Below are positions 55,700 through 64,000 of a DNA stretch of 64,000 nt, piece by piece. Below the pieces are notes generated by a model that searched no databases, was not told the origin of the DNA, and saw nothing but the letters and a program-made list of their open reading frames with translations. Source of the DNA: JAWPMT01 sp965242775 (lineage in GTDB: Bacteria; Bacteroidota; Bacteroidia; Cytophagales; Cyclobacteriaceae); NCBI GenBank assembly GCA_965242775.1, contig CBDETI010000034.1, positions 248,001 to 312,000 on the forward strand, in the 5' to 3' direction. Within the stretch, counting starts at the first letter, position 1. Each line of letters starts with the position of its first letter. A program made the translations under genes and the position numbers.

Positions 55700-56148
55700 T
55701 CTCCATCAAAGGTCATCCGGTTCATGCCATGTTGGTTCACTTTCCAAGTGCCCTGTTCCCAATCGAATTCCTCAGCCATGCGCTCCATCTGTTTTTTGAT
55801 GATCCAAGGTTGGGCGCGTTTTCGTTTTATGCCATCCTCATGGGGGCAGCCTTTGGGTGGATGGCAGCTTGCCTGGGCCTCATCGACCTGCTGCAACTTT
55901 CTGATGACCCGCAGCACCAACCCAACTTGAAACTCGGAATGATCCATGGCAGCTTACACGGGTTTATTTTGTGCGCTTATACAGTGCTTGCCTTGCTGCA
56001 ATTAACGCACACTCCTGCCACTTGGCTTTTCAATTGGCCCTTGCTTTTGGCAAAGCTCCCACTGGTGGCAGGGCTGATCGTATCGAACTTTTTTGGCGCC
56101 CATATACTTTTCAACATACTCAAGAGGCAATGGATGAACAGGAACTGA
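55696..56148 (+). CDS. DUF2231 family membrane protein
   Basis: This 150-residue protein begins ISIKGHPVHAMLVHFPSALF, the characteristic opening of DUF2231 (family 'GHPlHp.lvhfPial'), and has four membrane helices with further conserved His residues (GMIHGSLHGFILCAYTV). Such histidines suggest haem or metal binding, which has not been shown. It overlaps the upstream gene by four bases and the downstream sigma factor gene by 19, so all three are probably translated together. Confidence 0.8.
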   Translation: MISIKGHPVHAMLVHFPSALFPIEFLSHALHLFFDDPRLGAFSFYAILMGAAFGWMAACLGLIDLLQLSDDPQHQPNLKLGMIHGSLHGFILCAYTVLALLQLTHTPATWLFNWPLLLAKLPLVAGLIVSNFFGAHILFNILKRQWMNRN

Positions 56149-56747
56149 TAGATCGCGTCATCTGCGGCGAAACAGATCGATTTGAAGAATTGGTCAGAAA
56201 ATACAACACGACCCTCTTCAGGGTTGGAATGAGCTATCTACGCGAAGAAATGGATGTTGAAGATATGATGCAAAATACTTACATCCAGGCCTATCAAAAG
56301 TTGTCGTCTTTTCGCAGTGAGGCCTCCTTCGCCACCTGGCTTGTGCGCATCATGATCAATAACTGCCTCATGTTCAAAAGGAAAAGGACGGTACAAGAAG
56401 ATCAGACGCGTTTACCGGTTAACCCTATCGAGAACCCGTTGGAAATAATGGCAAGAAACGAATTACAGGGTCTTTTGGAACGGTCAGTCATGGAGTTACC
56501 AGACAATTTCCGGCAGGTATATGTCTTAAGAGAAATCGAAGGGCTTTCTACCCGGCGGGTAGCCGACCTACTGGATATGACGGAAGAAAATGTGAAGGTA
56601 AAGCTACACCGCGCCAAAAAGTTGCTGAGGTCCCTGCTACTTGAAAATGTAACCCAATTGGAATTGTTCATGTACTACCGCCCCAAATGCGATGTACTAA
56701 CTGCCAAGGTGATGCACCGCGTAAGAGGCATTTCCGGTAGTCTCTAA
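56130..56747 (+). CDS. ECF-type RNA polymerase sigma factor
   Basis: The ATG at 56130 is preferred. AAGAGG lies just upstream, and the protein (205 residues) begins at the normal place (MDEQELIDRVICGE). Region 2 is ELVRKYNTTLFRVGMSYLRE, DVEDMMQNTYIQAYQKL and FATWLVRIMINNCLM. Region 4 is VYVLREIEGLSTRRVADLLD and VKVKLHRAKKLLR. A short tail (YYRPKCDVLTAKVMHRV) is typical of a widespread Bacteroidota subgroup. It overlaps the DUF2231 gene by 19 bases, placing it as the last gene of a membrane-protein operon rather than the first. No anti-sigma gene follows. Confidence 0.9.
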   Translation: MDEQELIDRVICGETDRFEELVRKYNTTLFRVGMSYLREEMDVEDMMQNTYIQAYQKLSSFRSEASFATWLVRIMINNCLMFKRKRTVQEDQTRLPVNPIENPLEIMARNELQGLLERSVMELPDNFRQVYVLREIEGLSTRRVADLLDMTEENVKVKLHRAKKLLRSLLLENVTQLELFMYYRPKCDVLTAKVMHRVRGISGSL

Positions 56748-56755
56748 GTAAGTAC

Positions 56756-56935
56756 ATGACAAATTACTCGCGCGAGATCATACGCAAAAGATGGTATTGC
56801 ACCCATGGCCGAAATGCCGGAACTGCAATCTCCAACAGTAACTACCTTTCCCCTAGGGATATCATTCAATGTCTGCGCCTGAAAGTTTGGGACGAGGATC
56901 TGGAGGAAATGATCGGATTGGGCGACCTAAAATGA
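56756..56935 (+). pseudogene. Short remnant, possibly the C-terminus of a membrane desaturase
   Basis: A 59-residue frame reads YLSPRDIIQCLRLKVWDED, LEEMIGLGDLK and stops. 'LRLKVWDE..E.MIG' recalls the end of fatty-acid desaturase-like proteins of Bacteroidota, but the match is from memory and short. The first 30 residues (SREIIRKRWYCTHGRN) are less convincing. It lies nine bases after the sigma gene. A genuine small gene is the alternative. Confidence 0.3.
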
Positions 56936-57096
56936 AAAGCGGTTATGTGAGAACGCCAGACAAAGTTGCCAGCTCCGTAGCGGTTCCACCATAGCCTCGT
57001 ACTTGTTATCTGTTTTTAAAATAATTTTATTCGAAAACAAGGCTTGTGGAATTGTGTCTTTACAATGAAGTCACAAACACGTCACCAAATTCACAT

Positions 57097-58419
57097 ATGA
57101 AGAAGCTACTTTTCATACCTGGCATTATCCTTTTATTGGCAATGGTCGCTTTTCGGTTCTACCTCTACCCTAGGCTTCCCATCTTGAATGGACATGCCGC
57201 TAAAGCGCTGTGCTCTTGCGTATTTGTGGCAGGAATTCCGGAGGAGGTGGCCAAAGCCCGGGAAATCGGCTTTTTCCCTGTTTCTCTGGCTAGCACCACC
57301 GTCGATTACGAACAACAAACCGTTCAAGCCAGTTTCATGGGATTCAGGCAAAAGGTAGCCTATTATCAAGGAGCTAAGGGTTGCGCCATATTCAATAATC
57401 AACCTCCATCAGTTATAGGCGGTTTCAAGGATCCACGGCAAGGGCTAGATACCCTGCTACTAGACCAATCGATGCTGAAAGAACAGCAGCGAATGGCACT
57501 TTCGGAGACCTTGCAATGGGCGATGGAAGAGGTGGACCCGGCCAACCCTAAAAAGAATACACGGGGTGTTGTGGTAATGAAAAATGGCAAATTGGTAGGT
57601 GAAAAGTACGCCGAGGGTTTTGATAAGCAAAGTCGTCTGCTCGGTTGGAGTATGACTAAAAGTGTAACCTCCATCTTGTACGGTCTGATGGAGTCAGAAG
57701 GCAAATTGGATCCCGATGCCCCTGTCGCCTCTGAGCTTTGGCAAAACGACCGACAAGTCACTTATCGTCATCTGTTACAAATGGCAAGCGGTATGGATTG
57801 GCAGGAAAACTATGGCGATCGGTCCAGTGTAACCGTAATGCTCTACGAATCCGACACATTCGGTTCGGCTGTCACCCAGTGGCCAATCACGGCAAAACCC
57901 GGAAGCCAATGGTACTATAGTTCAGGTACCACCAATCTGCTCACTTATTTAATGAGAGCACATTTCGATAGCCAGGAAGATTATTTGAGCTATCCGCAAG
58001 AAGCGTTGTTTCAAAGGGCTAATATGCCTTCGATGATCATTGAGACTGATGCCTCGGGGCACTTTGTTGGATCCTCCTATGGCTGGGCTACCGCGCGAGA
58101 CTGGGCCCGCTTTGGCCAGTTGATGTTAGATGATGGTATCGTAGCAGGCGACACCCTCCTACCCAAAGCGTGGGTAGACTTTTGCGGGGAGCCGGTAGGT
58201 CCCTCCAAGGGTGTCTATGGCGGGCACTTCTGGCTCAATGCCTCAGGTCAGATGCCTGATGTGCCGAGAGATGCATTTTCAGCGCGCGGTTTTCATGGTC
58301 AGCGAGTTGAGATCATACCATCAAAAGATTTGGTGATTGTCAGACTGGGGGTAACCTACTCAGGGGCTGATTTTGACTTTAATGAATGGACTAAAAGAGT
58401 GATAGAGGCAGTGGAGTAG
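57097..58419 (+). CDS. Serine hydrolase (class C beta-lactamase-like)
   Basis: The ATG at 57097 gives 440 residues beginning with one hydrophobic segment (LLFIPGIILLLAMVAFRFYL), a signal anchor. The catalytic domain starts near 130: LLGWSMTKSVTSILYGLMES carries the SxxK motif near 185, GSQWYYSSGTTNLLTYL the second motif (YSS), and FHGQRVEIIPSKDLVIV the third, with HGQ in place of KTG. This is the 6-aminohexanoate-hydrolase/DD-peptidase-like branch. It probably hydrolyses amides or esters in the periplasm. It stands alone on its strand. Confidence 0.85.
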   Translation: MKKLLFIPGIILLLAMVAFRFYLYPRLPILNGHAAKALCSCVFVAGIPEEVAKAREIGFFPVSLASTTVDYEQQTVQASFMGFRQKVAYYQGAKGCAIFNNQPPSVIGGFKDPRQGLDTLLLDQSMLKEQQRMALSETLQWAMEEVDPANPKKNTRGVVVMKNGKLVGEKYAEGFDKQSRLLGWSMTKSVTSILYGLMESEGKLDPDAPVASELWQNDRQVTYRHLLQMASGMDWQENYGDRSSVTVMLYESDTFGSAVTQWPITAKPGSQWYYSSGTTNLLTYLMRAHFDSQEDYLSYPQEALFQRANMPSMIIETDASGHFVGSSYGWATARDWARFGQLMLDDGIVAGDTLLPKAWVDFCGEPVGPSKGVYGGHFWLNASGQMPDVPRDAFSARGFHGQRVEIIPSKDLVIVRLGVTYSGADFDFNEWTKRVIEAVE

Positions 58420-58509
58420 GAGCTGGGAAACCGCACATTCATCATCACCTACCTGCGATCTATCCGGCCGACGGATCTTGTTAGCGAACAGCCACGTTCA
58501 TTTGGGCAT

Positions 58510-59094
58510 ATGCAATCCCGCCTTGACCTGCCTTGTCGCGCCCTCTTCATCCTGCTGTCCCTAACCGGCCTGAGCACTTCGGGCACTGCTCAAACACCGG
58601 ATTCTGTCAAATCCACACGTGACCTGGAAATACTCGTCGGCACCTGGCAAATCGAAAGAATCAACGATCCCAGGGGACAATCCCCGAAATCCACACAAGG
58701 AACGCTCACTTGCCAATATGCCCTGGATAAAAAATTCATTCATTGCAGATACGAAATGCAAAGGCCTGGCAAAATACGAGGATTGGATGAAGTCTACTTC
58801 AACTACAACGGCATATACAACCAGTACGAAAGTATGTGGCTGAGTTCCACCTGGCCTGTCAAGGTACTCCTACAGGGCGAATTGATCATGCAAGCGAATC
58901 AGCAGATTCTGAATACTAAGGCCAGTTTCCCTATCGACGGAGGTCGGATGGAATATGTGAGGGATGAGATGACATTGAAAATAGAAAAATCCAGTGTTGG
59001 GTCATTTCAACGCGAAACATTTATCCGCACTAGCGACGATGCAGAAGGTGTTTGGAAGCACCACATGACGGAAATTGCGAAGAGGAAAGAATGA
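58510..59094 (+). CDS. Exported DUF1579-like protein
   Basis: This 194-residue protein has a signal peptide (LFILLSLTGLSTSGTAQ). The domain has LEILVGTWQIERINDPRG, LTCQYALDKKFIHCRYEM and FNYNGIYNQYESMWLSST, the pattern of DUF1579/DUF1579-like lipocalin-type proteins ('l.GtW', 'g.w.l..kfi....'). Such proteins may bind a small ligand outside the cytoplasm. It is 90 bases after the serine hydrolase and converges on the pyrophosphatase gene. Confidence 0.7.
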   Translation: MQSRLDLPCRALFILLSLTGLSTSGTAQTPDSVKSTRDLEILVGTWQIERINDPRGQSPKSTQGTLTCQYALDKKFIHCRYEMQRPGKIRGLDEVYFNYNGIYNQYESMWLSSTWPVKVLLQGELIMQANQQILNTKASFPIDGGRMEYVRDEMTLKIEKSSVGSFQRETFIRTSDDAEGVWKHHMTEIAKRKE

Positions 59095-59102
59095 GGATCG
59101 CC

Positions 59103-59131
59103 AAATAAAAAAAGCCCCGATTTGGGGCTTT
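59103..59131 (-). terminator. Terminator of the pyrophosphatase gene (possibly bidirectional)
   Basis: An 8-bp perfect stem (AAAGCCCC / GGGGCTTT) with a five-base loop. On the minus strand it is followed by TTTTTTTATTTGG, a strong T tract, and lies 22 bases after the hppA stop. On the + strand it also lies just past the DUF1579-like gene. Confidence 0.8.
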
Positions 59132-59152
59132 CAATTGCTAATTTCCTAAATC

Positions 59153-61378
59153 TTAGTCTTCCAGATCTTCGATCTCCATGACCAACTCTTTCACTGGCTC
59201 CTGCTCCATCTCAGACGTTGCGCCATGACCACTGCCGTAAACTTCTCCCAGAATAGGCGCGATCACCAAACCTACCAAGCAGGTCAATTTGATCAAAATA
59301 TTCATGGACGGACCTGACGTATCCTTGAAAGGATCACCGACGGTATCACCTGTAACAGCCGCTTTATGAGCTTCAGAACCTTTGTATGTCATTTCTCCAT
59401 CGATCATCACCCCTGCTTCAAAAGACTTCTTGGCATTGTCCCAGGCTCCTCCCGCGTTATTTTGGAAGATCGCCCAAAGCACACCAGAAACTGCAACACC
59501 TGCCATATAACTACCCAACGCCTCAGGGCCCATGAGGAAGCCAATAATAATTGGCGAAACGATCGTGATCGCCCCAGGAAGCATCATTTCTCTCAAAGCG
59601 GCTTGCGTAGAGATATCAACACATTTGCCATATTCAGGCTGACCGGTACCTTCCATGATACCAGGTATTTCTTTGAATTGTCTCCGTACTTCTTTCACCA
59701 TCTCCATGGCCGCTTTTCCAACTGAACGCATAGCAAGCGCAGAAAAAACCACGGGGATCATACCGCCAATAAACAAAGCCGCGAGCACATCTGCCTTGAA
59801 AATATTGATACCATCGATCCCGGTAAAGGTGACATAAGCTGCAAACAACGCCAATGCCGTCAATGCAGCTGATGCAATAGCAAAACCTTTCCCGATAGCA
59901 GCGGTGGTGTTACCAACAGAATCCAAAATATCCGTCTTCTCTCTTACATCATCAGGTAGCTCGCTCATTTCGGCGATACCACCCGCGTTATCCGCAATGG
60001 GTCCGAAGGCATCAATCGCCAACTGCATAGCTGTGGTAGCCATCATCGCAGAGGCCGCGATACCCACACCATAAAATCCAGCAAGCGCGTAAGCGCCCCA
60101 GATCGCTCCAGCAAAGAGCAGGATCGGCCCAAATGTGGAGATCATTCCTGTCGAAAGACCTGCGATAATATTGGTCGCTGCGCCGGTAGCAGAATTCTGA
60201 ACAATGTCAACAACAGGTTTCTTGCCCAAGCCAGTATAGTATTCTGTCATGTAAGAAATGAGTCCTCCGACTGCCAATCCAACTAAAACCGCATAAAAAA
60301 CGCTGGTAGAGGTGATGGTTTTTGCGCCTTCACCAAAAAAGTTCATGGTCATTTCGGCAGGCAATAGCAGGTCGATGACAAACCAGCAAGCAACTGCTGT
60401 CAGTATGATCGAACCCCAGTTTCCTTTATTAAGTGCCGCCTGTACCTGCGACTCTTTCGCATCATCTCCACTGACCTTGATCAGCATAGTCCCAATGATT
60501 GAAAAAACGATACCCAGGCCAGCAATTACCAATGGCAGCAAAATGGGTCCAATACCGTTGAACTCGTCAGTGATCGAGCCTCCCATATCTCTTATCACGT
60601 AGTTGCCAAGCACCATCGATGCCAACACAGTAGCAACATATGATCCAAAAAGATCTGCACCCATTCCGGCTACGTCTCCCACGTTATCTCCTACATTATC
60701 TGCAATGGTAGCGGGATTACGAGGATCATCTTCCGGAATACCTGCTTCGACCTTTCCTACCAAATCAGCTCCGACATCTGCAGCCTTCGTGTATATACCT
60801 CCGCCAACTCTGGCAAATAGCGCGATGGATTCCGCACCTAACGAAAAACCAGCCAGGGCCTCCAGTACCACTGTCATATCATCAACATTGGTCCAGGTCC
60901 CGTTCATAAACATCTGAAAAAGTAAAATGAACAACAGGCTCAGTCCAAATACTGCCAAACCAGCAACGCCCAGCCCCATAACTGTGCCACCTGTGAAGGA
61001 CACTTTCAAAGCTTGGGATAAGCTACTTCGAGCAGCCTGCGTGGTTCTAACATTGGCCGCAGTTGCAATGCGCATACCGATGTTTCCGGCCAACGCAGAG
61101 AAAACCGCTCCAATAACGAACGCTACGACAATGAACCAATGGGTAGTTTCAACAATGGATGAGATAACTCCCAGGAGGATACCCGCTACTACCACGAAAA
61201 TGGCCAAAATTCTGTACTCCGCAGAAAGAAAAGCCAAGGCTCCTTCCTGAATGTACTTGGCCAGGCTCTGCATTTTTTCATCACCCGCGTCCTGTTTGTT
61301 CACCCATTGGGCTTTGATGATCATTACCAGTAGACCAACCACTCCAAGGGCCGGTACCAAATAAATGATGTTACTCAT
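59153..61378 (-). CDS. hppA: Membrane-bound ion-pumping pyrophosphatase (K+-dependent type)
   Basis: This 741-residue protein has about 16 membrane helices and the invariant motifs of the family: DVGADLVGKVEAGIPEDDPR and NPATIADNVGDNVGDVAGMG for Mg-pyrophosphate binding, and GNTTAAIGKGFAIASAALTA. In the last motif Ala at the GNTTA position, rather than Lys, marks the K+-dependent subgroup. The enzyme hydrolyses pyrophosphate and pumps H+ and/or Na+ across the inner membrane. The sequence alone does not separate H+ from Na+ pumps here. The C-terminal tail is acidic (VKELVMEIEDLED). A terminator follows. Confidence 0.95.
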   Translation of the reverse strand: MSNIIYLVPALGVVGLLVMIIKAQWVNKQDAGDEKMQSLAKYIQEGALAFLSAEYRILAIFVVVAGILLGVISSIVETTHWFIVVAFVIGAVFSALAGNIGMRIATAANVRTTQAARSSLSQALKVSFTGGTVMGLGVAGLAVFGLSLLFILLFQMFMNGTWTNVDDMTVVLEALAGFSLGAESIALFARVGGGIYTKAADVGADLVGKVEAGIPEDDPRNPATIADNVGDNVGDVAGMGADLFGSYVATVLASMVLGNYVIRDMGGSITDEFNGIGPILLPLVIAGLGIVFSIIGTMLIKVSGDDAKESQVQAALNKGNWGSIILTAVACWFVIDLLLPAEMTMNFFGEGAKTITSTSVFYAVLVGLAVGGLISYMTEYYTGLGKKPVVDIVQNSATGAATNIIAGLSTGMISTFGPILLFAGAIWGAYALAGFYGVGIAASAMMATTAMQLAIDAFGPIADNAGGIAEMSELPDDVREKTDILDSVGNTTAAIGKGFAIASAALTALALFAAYVTFTGIDGINIFKADVLAALFIGGMIPVVFSALAMRSVGKAAMEMVKEVRRQFKEIPGIMEGTGQPEYGKCVDISTQAALREMMLPGAITIVSPIIIGFLMGPEALGSYMAGVAVSGVLWAIFQNNAGGAWDNAKKSFEAGVMIDGEMTYKGSEAHKAAVTGDTVGDPFKDTSGPSMNILIKLTCLVGLVIAPILGEVYGSGHGATSEMEQEPVKELVMEIEDLED

Positions 61379-61618
61379 GTACTAGATTGTTTTCTTTGAA
61401 TTAATATGTCTCTGAAACTGAAACTGCGTATTACGAAGTATTCGGTCGATTTTTATAGATTTATGACCTTCGGGTAATTAGATGCGCTTATCATTCCGAC
61501 GCCACCTTGCAACTCTATTCAAAAAGCCACCCCTGGTCAAAATTTCACGCAAAGATAGAGGAATGCCGAAATATTAAAAATGCAATTGTCAATGCTGAAA
61601 ATCAAGCCGTTCCACCGA

Positions 61619-62614
61619 TTAAACTTCCTCCTCCGAACGTAAAGACAAATCATCTACGCTCTGGGCATCCAACCCATTTCCTGAAAGCCATTTAGCGTAG
61701 GCATCGGTATAACCATGCATCGTATAAACTCGCTCGGCTTTGGTTAGCGCTACCGCCTCATTGAGGCCATCCCAATCAGCATGATCAGACATAACGAATC
61801 CTTGACCGGCGTTTCGTCTTCGTTTGATCCCTCTTATGGCCATCCAGCCAGAAACAGTTGCTACCTCAGATGGGTCAAACTTTCGCATCCATGACGTACC
61901 CACGCTCGAGCCAGGGGTGATAACCAGCGCACCCTTAAATCGTTCTTTTTTGATCTCCGGGGCAACATAGATCGTCTTCGGCAATTTGGCGCCATCAGCC
62001 GCCAAGGCTTTATTCACGTTCTCTACGGCGCCCTGCACAAATATTTCACCTATCTCGTGATTGACATTGGCAATGAGTCGCTGCGCTTTCCCTAAAGCAT
62101 AGGCGACCAACACACTCGTCTTTCCTGCCTTGGCATTACCTGACCACCAATCGTTGATTTGACGAATGACCAGTTCTTGGGACTCCCACCGAAAAACCGG
62201 CAATCCGAAGGTGCATTCTGTGACGAACGTATGGCACGAGACAGGCTCAAACGCATGTGAGAACCCATCGTCTTCGATTTTGTAATCACCGGACACACAC
62301 CACACCTCACCCTTGTGTTCCACGCGCACCTGAGAAGACCCCCAAATGTGACCGGCAGGGTGAAAGGAAAACTTTACTCCATTGACAGAAAACGATTCTC
62401 CCCAACCTCGAGTGTCTAGTCGGATGTCATTACCAAGTCTGAGCTTGAGAATATGTTCATTGGCTGCCTGAGCGATGTAACTGCCCATACCCCATCTGGC
62501 GTGATCAGAATGCGCATGGGTGACTATCGCCCGATCAACGGGTTTTTGCGGGTCTATAAAGACATCAGCCCTGGCACAGTAAATGCCTCTTTCGGTGAAG
62601 GAAAGCAGGCCCAA
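61619..62614 (-). CDS. Ligase-associated DNA exonuclease (metallo-beta-lactamase / beta-CASP-like)
   Basis: This 331-residue protein has the metal motif THAHSDHARWGMGSY (HxHxDH), then HPAGHIWGSSQVRV, VSGDYKIEDDGF and SDHADWDGL near the end, in the order of beta-CASP/MBL nucleases. It matches the 'ligase-associated DNA exonuclease' family often found beside an ATP-dependent DNA ligase and a DEXH helicase in DNA repair islands; neither is seen here. It is five bases downstream of folE on the same strand, so it is probably transcribed with it. Confidence 0.85.
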   Translation of the reverse strand: MGLLSFTERGIYCARADVFIDPQKPVDRAIVTHAHSDHARWGMGSYIAQAANEHILKLRLGNDIRLDTRGWGESFSVNGVKFSFHPAGHIWGSSQVRVEHKGEVWCVSGDYKIEDDGFSHAFEPVSCHTFVTECTFGLPVFRWESQELVIRQINDWWSGNAKAGKTSVLVAYALGKAQRLIANVNHEIGEIFVQGAVENVNKALAADGAKLPKTIYVAPEIKKERFKGALVITPGSSVGTSWMRKFDPSEVATVSGWMAIRGIKRRRNAGQGFVMSDHADWDGLNEAVALTKAERVYTMHGYTDAYAKWLSGNGLDAQSVDDLSLRSEEEV

Positions 62615-62619
62615 AAAAC

Positions 62620-63309
62620 TTAGTTAGTTTTTGAATTGATATAGTTAAGAAACTCGTTCTTGATGTTTTGATCGGCAAACCGGCCACTAAAGTGCGCGGT
62701 ACCGGTTTGGCTATTGGTATCACTTACTCCTCGGGAGGACACGCACATATGGGTGGCATCCATTACGACGGCCACGTCTTCCGTTTGCAGGATTTTCTTC
62801 AACTCTTCAGCTATTTGCACCGTAAGTCGCTCCTGTACCTGAGGTCGCTTGCTAAAGTACTGTACGATCCTGTTGATTTTGGATAAACCGATCACCTTGC
62901 CACTGGAAAAGTAGGCGACATGTGCTTTCCCATAGATCGGCACAAAGTGATGTTCACAGTGAGAATAAAACGTTATATCCTTCTCCACCAGCATTTGATC
63001 GTAGTTGTACTTGTTTTCAAATAGCTTGGCGACAGGTTTATTCTTGGGATTAAGGCCACTAAAAACTTCTTTGACATACATCTTGGCGACCCTACCGGGC
63101 GTGCCCTTCAGACTGTCATCCTCCAGGTCTAATCCCATGATTTGCATGATCTCCTTGAAGTGCTTTTCGATGAGTTCCATTTTCAACTCATCATCCATCT
63201 CAAATGCATCTTCCCTCAACGGCGTTTCATATGATCCGGCAACATGATCAAGATCCATTTCCTCCAATTCCTCAGGCAGGATATTCAACGAAGTTTCTTT
63301 CTGTTTCAT
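62620..63309 (-). CDS. folE: GTP cyclohydrolase I
   Basis: This 229-residue protein carries the zinc-binding and catalytic motifs HCEHHFVPIYGKAHVAYF, KVIGLSKINRIVQYFSKRPQ, QERLTVQIAEEL and MDATHMCVSSRGVSDTNSQT. The Cys of HCEHH, and His and Cys of THMC, are the metal ligands. It converts GTP to dihydroneopterin triphosphate, the first step for folate, tetrahydropterin and deazapurine compounds. As annotated, the start (63309) overlaps the upstream queD by 38 bases. A later ATG at 63258, with GAGG upstream, would leave 13 bases between the genes. QueD uses the FolE product, so the pairing makes sense. Confidence 0.95.
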   Translation of the reverse strand: MKQKETSLNILPEELEEMDLDHVAGSYETPLREDAFEMDDELKMELIEKHFKEIMQIMGLDLEDDSLKGTPGRVAKMYVKEVFSGLNPKNKPVAKLFENKYNYDQMLVEKDITFYSHCEHHFVPIYGKAHVAYFSSGKVIGLSKINRIVQYFSKRPQVQERLTVQIAEELKKILQTEDVAVVMDATHMCVSSRGVSDTNSQTGTAHFSGRFADQNIKNEFLNYINSKTN

Positions 63310-63679
63310 AAAGGGTTATTCTCAGATCCAGCGCTGGATCAATTTTCTCTCTTAAGATATTGTAAATGACCGTAACGATATTCTCGGCACTAGGATTTAA
63401 TTCGCGGAATTCCGGGACATCCAGATTAAGGTTCTTATGATCAAAACGATCGGTCACATGCTTTTTGATCAGATCACTGAGCTTTTTCATGTCGTACACA
63501 TAACCTGTCCGCGGATCCGGCTCGCCAACCAAACGCACTATCAACTCATAATTGTGTCCGTGCCAGTTGGGATTATTGCATTTGCCAAAGACCTCACGAT
63601 TCTTTTCTTCGCTCCAGCCCGGATTATGCAATCGATGGGCGGCATTGAAATGTTCTTTCCTGAAAACAGCTACTTTCAT
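63272..63679 (-). CDS. queD: 6-carboxytetrahydropterin synthase / 6-pyruvoyl-tetrahydropterin synthase family protein
   Basis: This 135-residue protein has the family zinc site: AVFRKEHFNAAHRLHNPGW, GKCNNPNWHGHNYELIV with the catalytic Cys and two metal histidines, and the closing ETERNFVEY. DHKNLNLDVPEF carries the catalytic-triad Asp-His. It acts on dihydroneopterin triphosphate, the product of FolE. In bacteria it usually makes 6-carboxytetrahydropterin for queuosine. QueC and QueE are not in the window, so a biopterin-type role cannot be ruled out. It is the first gene of the unit queD / folE / exonuclease. Confidence 0.85.
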   Translation of the reverse strand: MKVAVFRKEHFNAAHRLHNPGWSEEKNREVFGKCNNPNWHGHNYELIVRLVGEPDPRTGYVYDMKKLSDLIKKHVTDRFDHKNLNLDVPEFRELNPSAENIVTVIYNILREKIDPALDLRITLYETERNFVEYPA

Positions 63680-63781
63680 TCTCCAGTTTAAGGCAAAAAA
63701 GGCGCAATCTTATCAAAAAACTCCATTTTCAAACATAGCTCCCGCTGACTTTGTTCATCATTCACGAATAAAAAGCTATTA

Positions 63782-64000
63782 ATGTCGGCAAAAACCGTAG
63801 TGGTATTGGGCAGTGGTCTAGGAAGTCTTTCATGTGCCGCGCTGTTGGCGCACGAAGGCTTTCAGGTAACCATTCTGGAGCAGAATTATCTTCCGGGTGG
63901 CTGCACATCTTCTTATTGGCGTAAGGGCTTTGTATTTGAGTCCGGTGCCACGACAGTCGTGGGGTTAGAACCGCAAATGCCCCTGGGGTACTTGCTACGA
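63782..64000 (+). CDS. FAD-dependent phytoene-desaturase-like oxidoreductase, N-terminal part
   Basis: The gene starts with ATG at 63782 and runs past the window edge. The first residues, KTVVVLGSGLGSLSCAALLA, form a Rossmann ADP-binding motif (GxGxG), followed by FQVTILEQNYLPGGCTSS. 'E..-PGG..S' after the second strand is the pattern of the carotenoid/phytoene desaturase-like NAD(P)/FAD proteins (CrtI, FixC-like). Only 73 residues are visible, so the substrate cannot be inferred. It is divergent from queD, with about 100 bases between. Confidence 0.75.
   Translation, partial: MSAKTVVVLGSGLGSLSCAALLAHEGFQVTILEQNYLPGGCTSSYWRKGFVFESGATTVVGLEPQMPLGYLLR

Noticed and set aside
60312..61250. Plus-strand frames of about 100 codons opposite hppA
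   Set aside because: Low-complexity, Thr/Pro/Ser-rich translations are typical antisense shadows of an Ala/Gly/Val-rich membrane protein.
1..64000. tRNA, rRNA, CRISPR arrays, prophage or intact insertion sequences
   Set aside because: I looked for tRNA T-loop and acceptor patterns, repeated spacers, transposase motifs and flanking repeats by eye and saw none; a proper tRNA/IS scan could not be run.

Overview
The window looks like a stretch of a Bacteroidota chromosome, most probably a marine Cytophagales-type (Flammeovirgaceae-like) bacterium. This rests on family content: LytTR regulators paired with a LytS-type kinase, PadR coupled to a prefix-domain FtsX permease, a long BNR/Asp-box exported protein, many lipoproteins with short signal peptides, a T9SS-like tail, weak Shine-Dalgarno signals, and a ligase-associated exonuclease. 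No rRNA, tRNA, CRISPR array, prophage or intact insertion sequence was seen. The genus cannot be fixed from the sequence alone.

Layout. 0-11 kb holds scattered single genes: the end of a serine hydrolase, a membrane LytTR protein, a CPBP protease, a DUF4437 bicupin lipoprotein, a PhyH-type dioxygenase, a DinB-like protein, two related membrane-anchored proteins, a cytochrome-c-peroxidase remnant and a GNAT acetyltransferase. 11.7-16.8 kb is a signalling block: a chemoreceptor-like protein converges on a LytS-type kinase/LytTR regulator operon. 17-21.5 kb has an esterase, a MarR/DoxX pair sharing a likely operator, and a lipobox-bearing protein ending in a potassium-channel-like pore. 21.5-27 kb has a 1011-residue Asp-box protein divergent from an S9 peptidase. 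27-34 kb carries an ECF sigma factor with a small partner, a secreted phosphatidylserine-decarboxylase-like lipoprotein, a second CPBP protease, an amidohydrolase lipoprotein and a GDPD variant.

34.4-43.15 kb is unusual. At least seven genes (permease, lipoprotein, MGMT-like, SnoaL-like, ECF sigma, RidA, LysR) are each broken by one to three small indels, while their reading frames are otherwise well conserved. This is either local sequence error or very recent decay. Just beyond it, 43.2-45 kb is a compact SbtA-type bicarbonate transporter cluster with two small unknown proteins, divergent from the broken LysR gene.

45-59 kb again holds mostly accessory enzymes and envelope proteins. Two arrangements are tightly coupled: an exported protein with an S41 peptidase lipoprotein, and a three-gene unit of membrane protein, DUF2231 protein and ECF sigma factor. 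Short remnants of an aldo/keto reductase, an S41 peptidase and possibly a desaturase add to the picture of gene loss. 59-64 kb is conserved housekeeping: an ion-pumping pyrophosphatase, a ligase-associated exonuclease, FolE and QueD for pterin/deazapurine metabolism, and the start of a phytoene-desaturase-like FAD enzyme.
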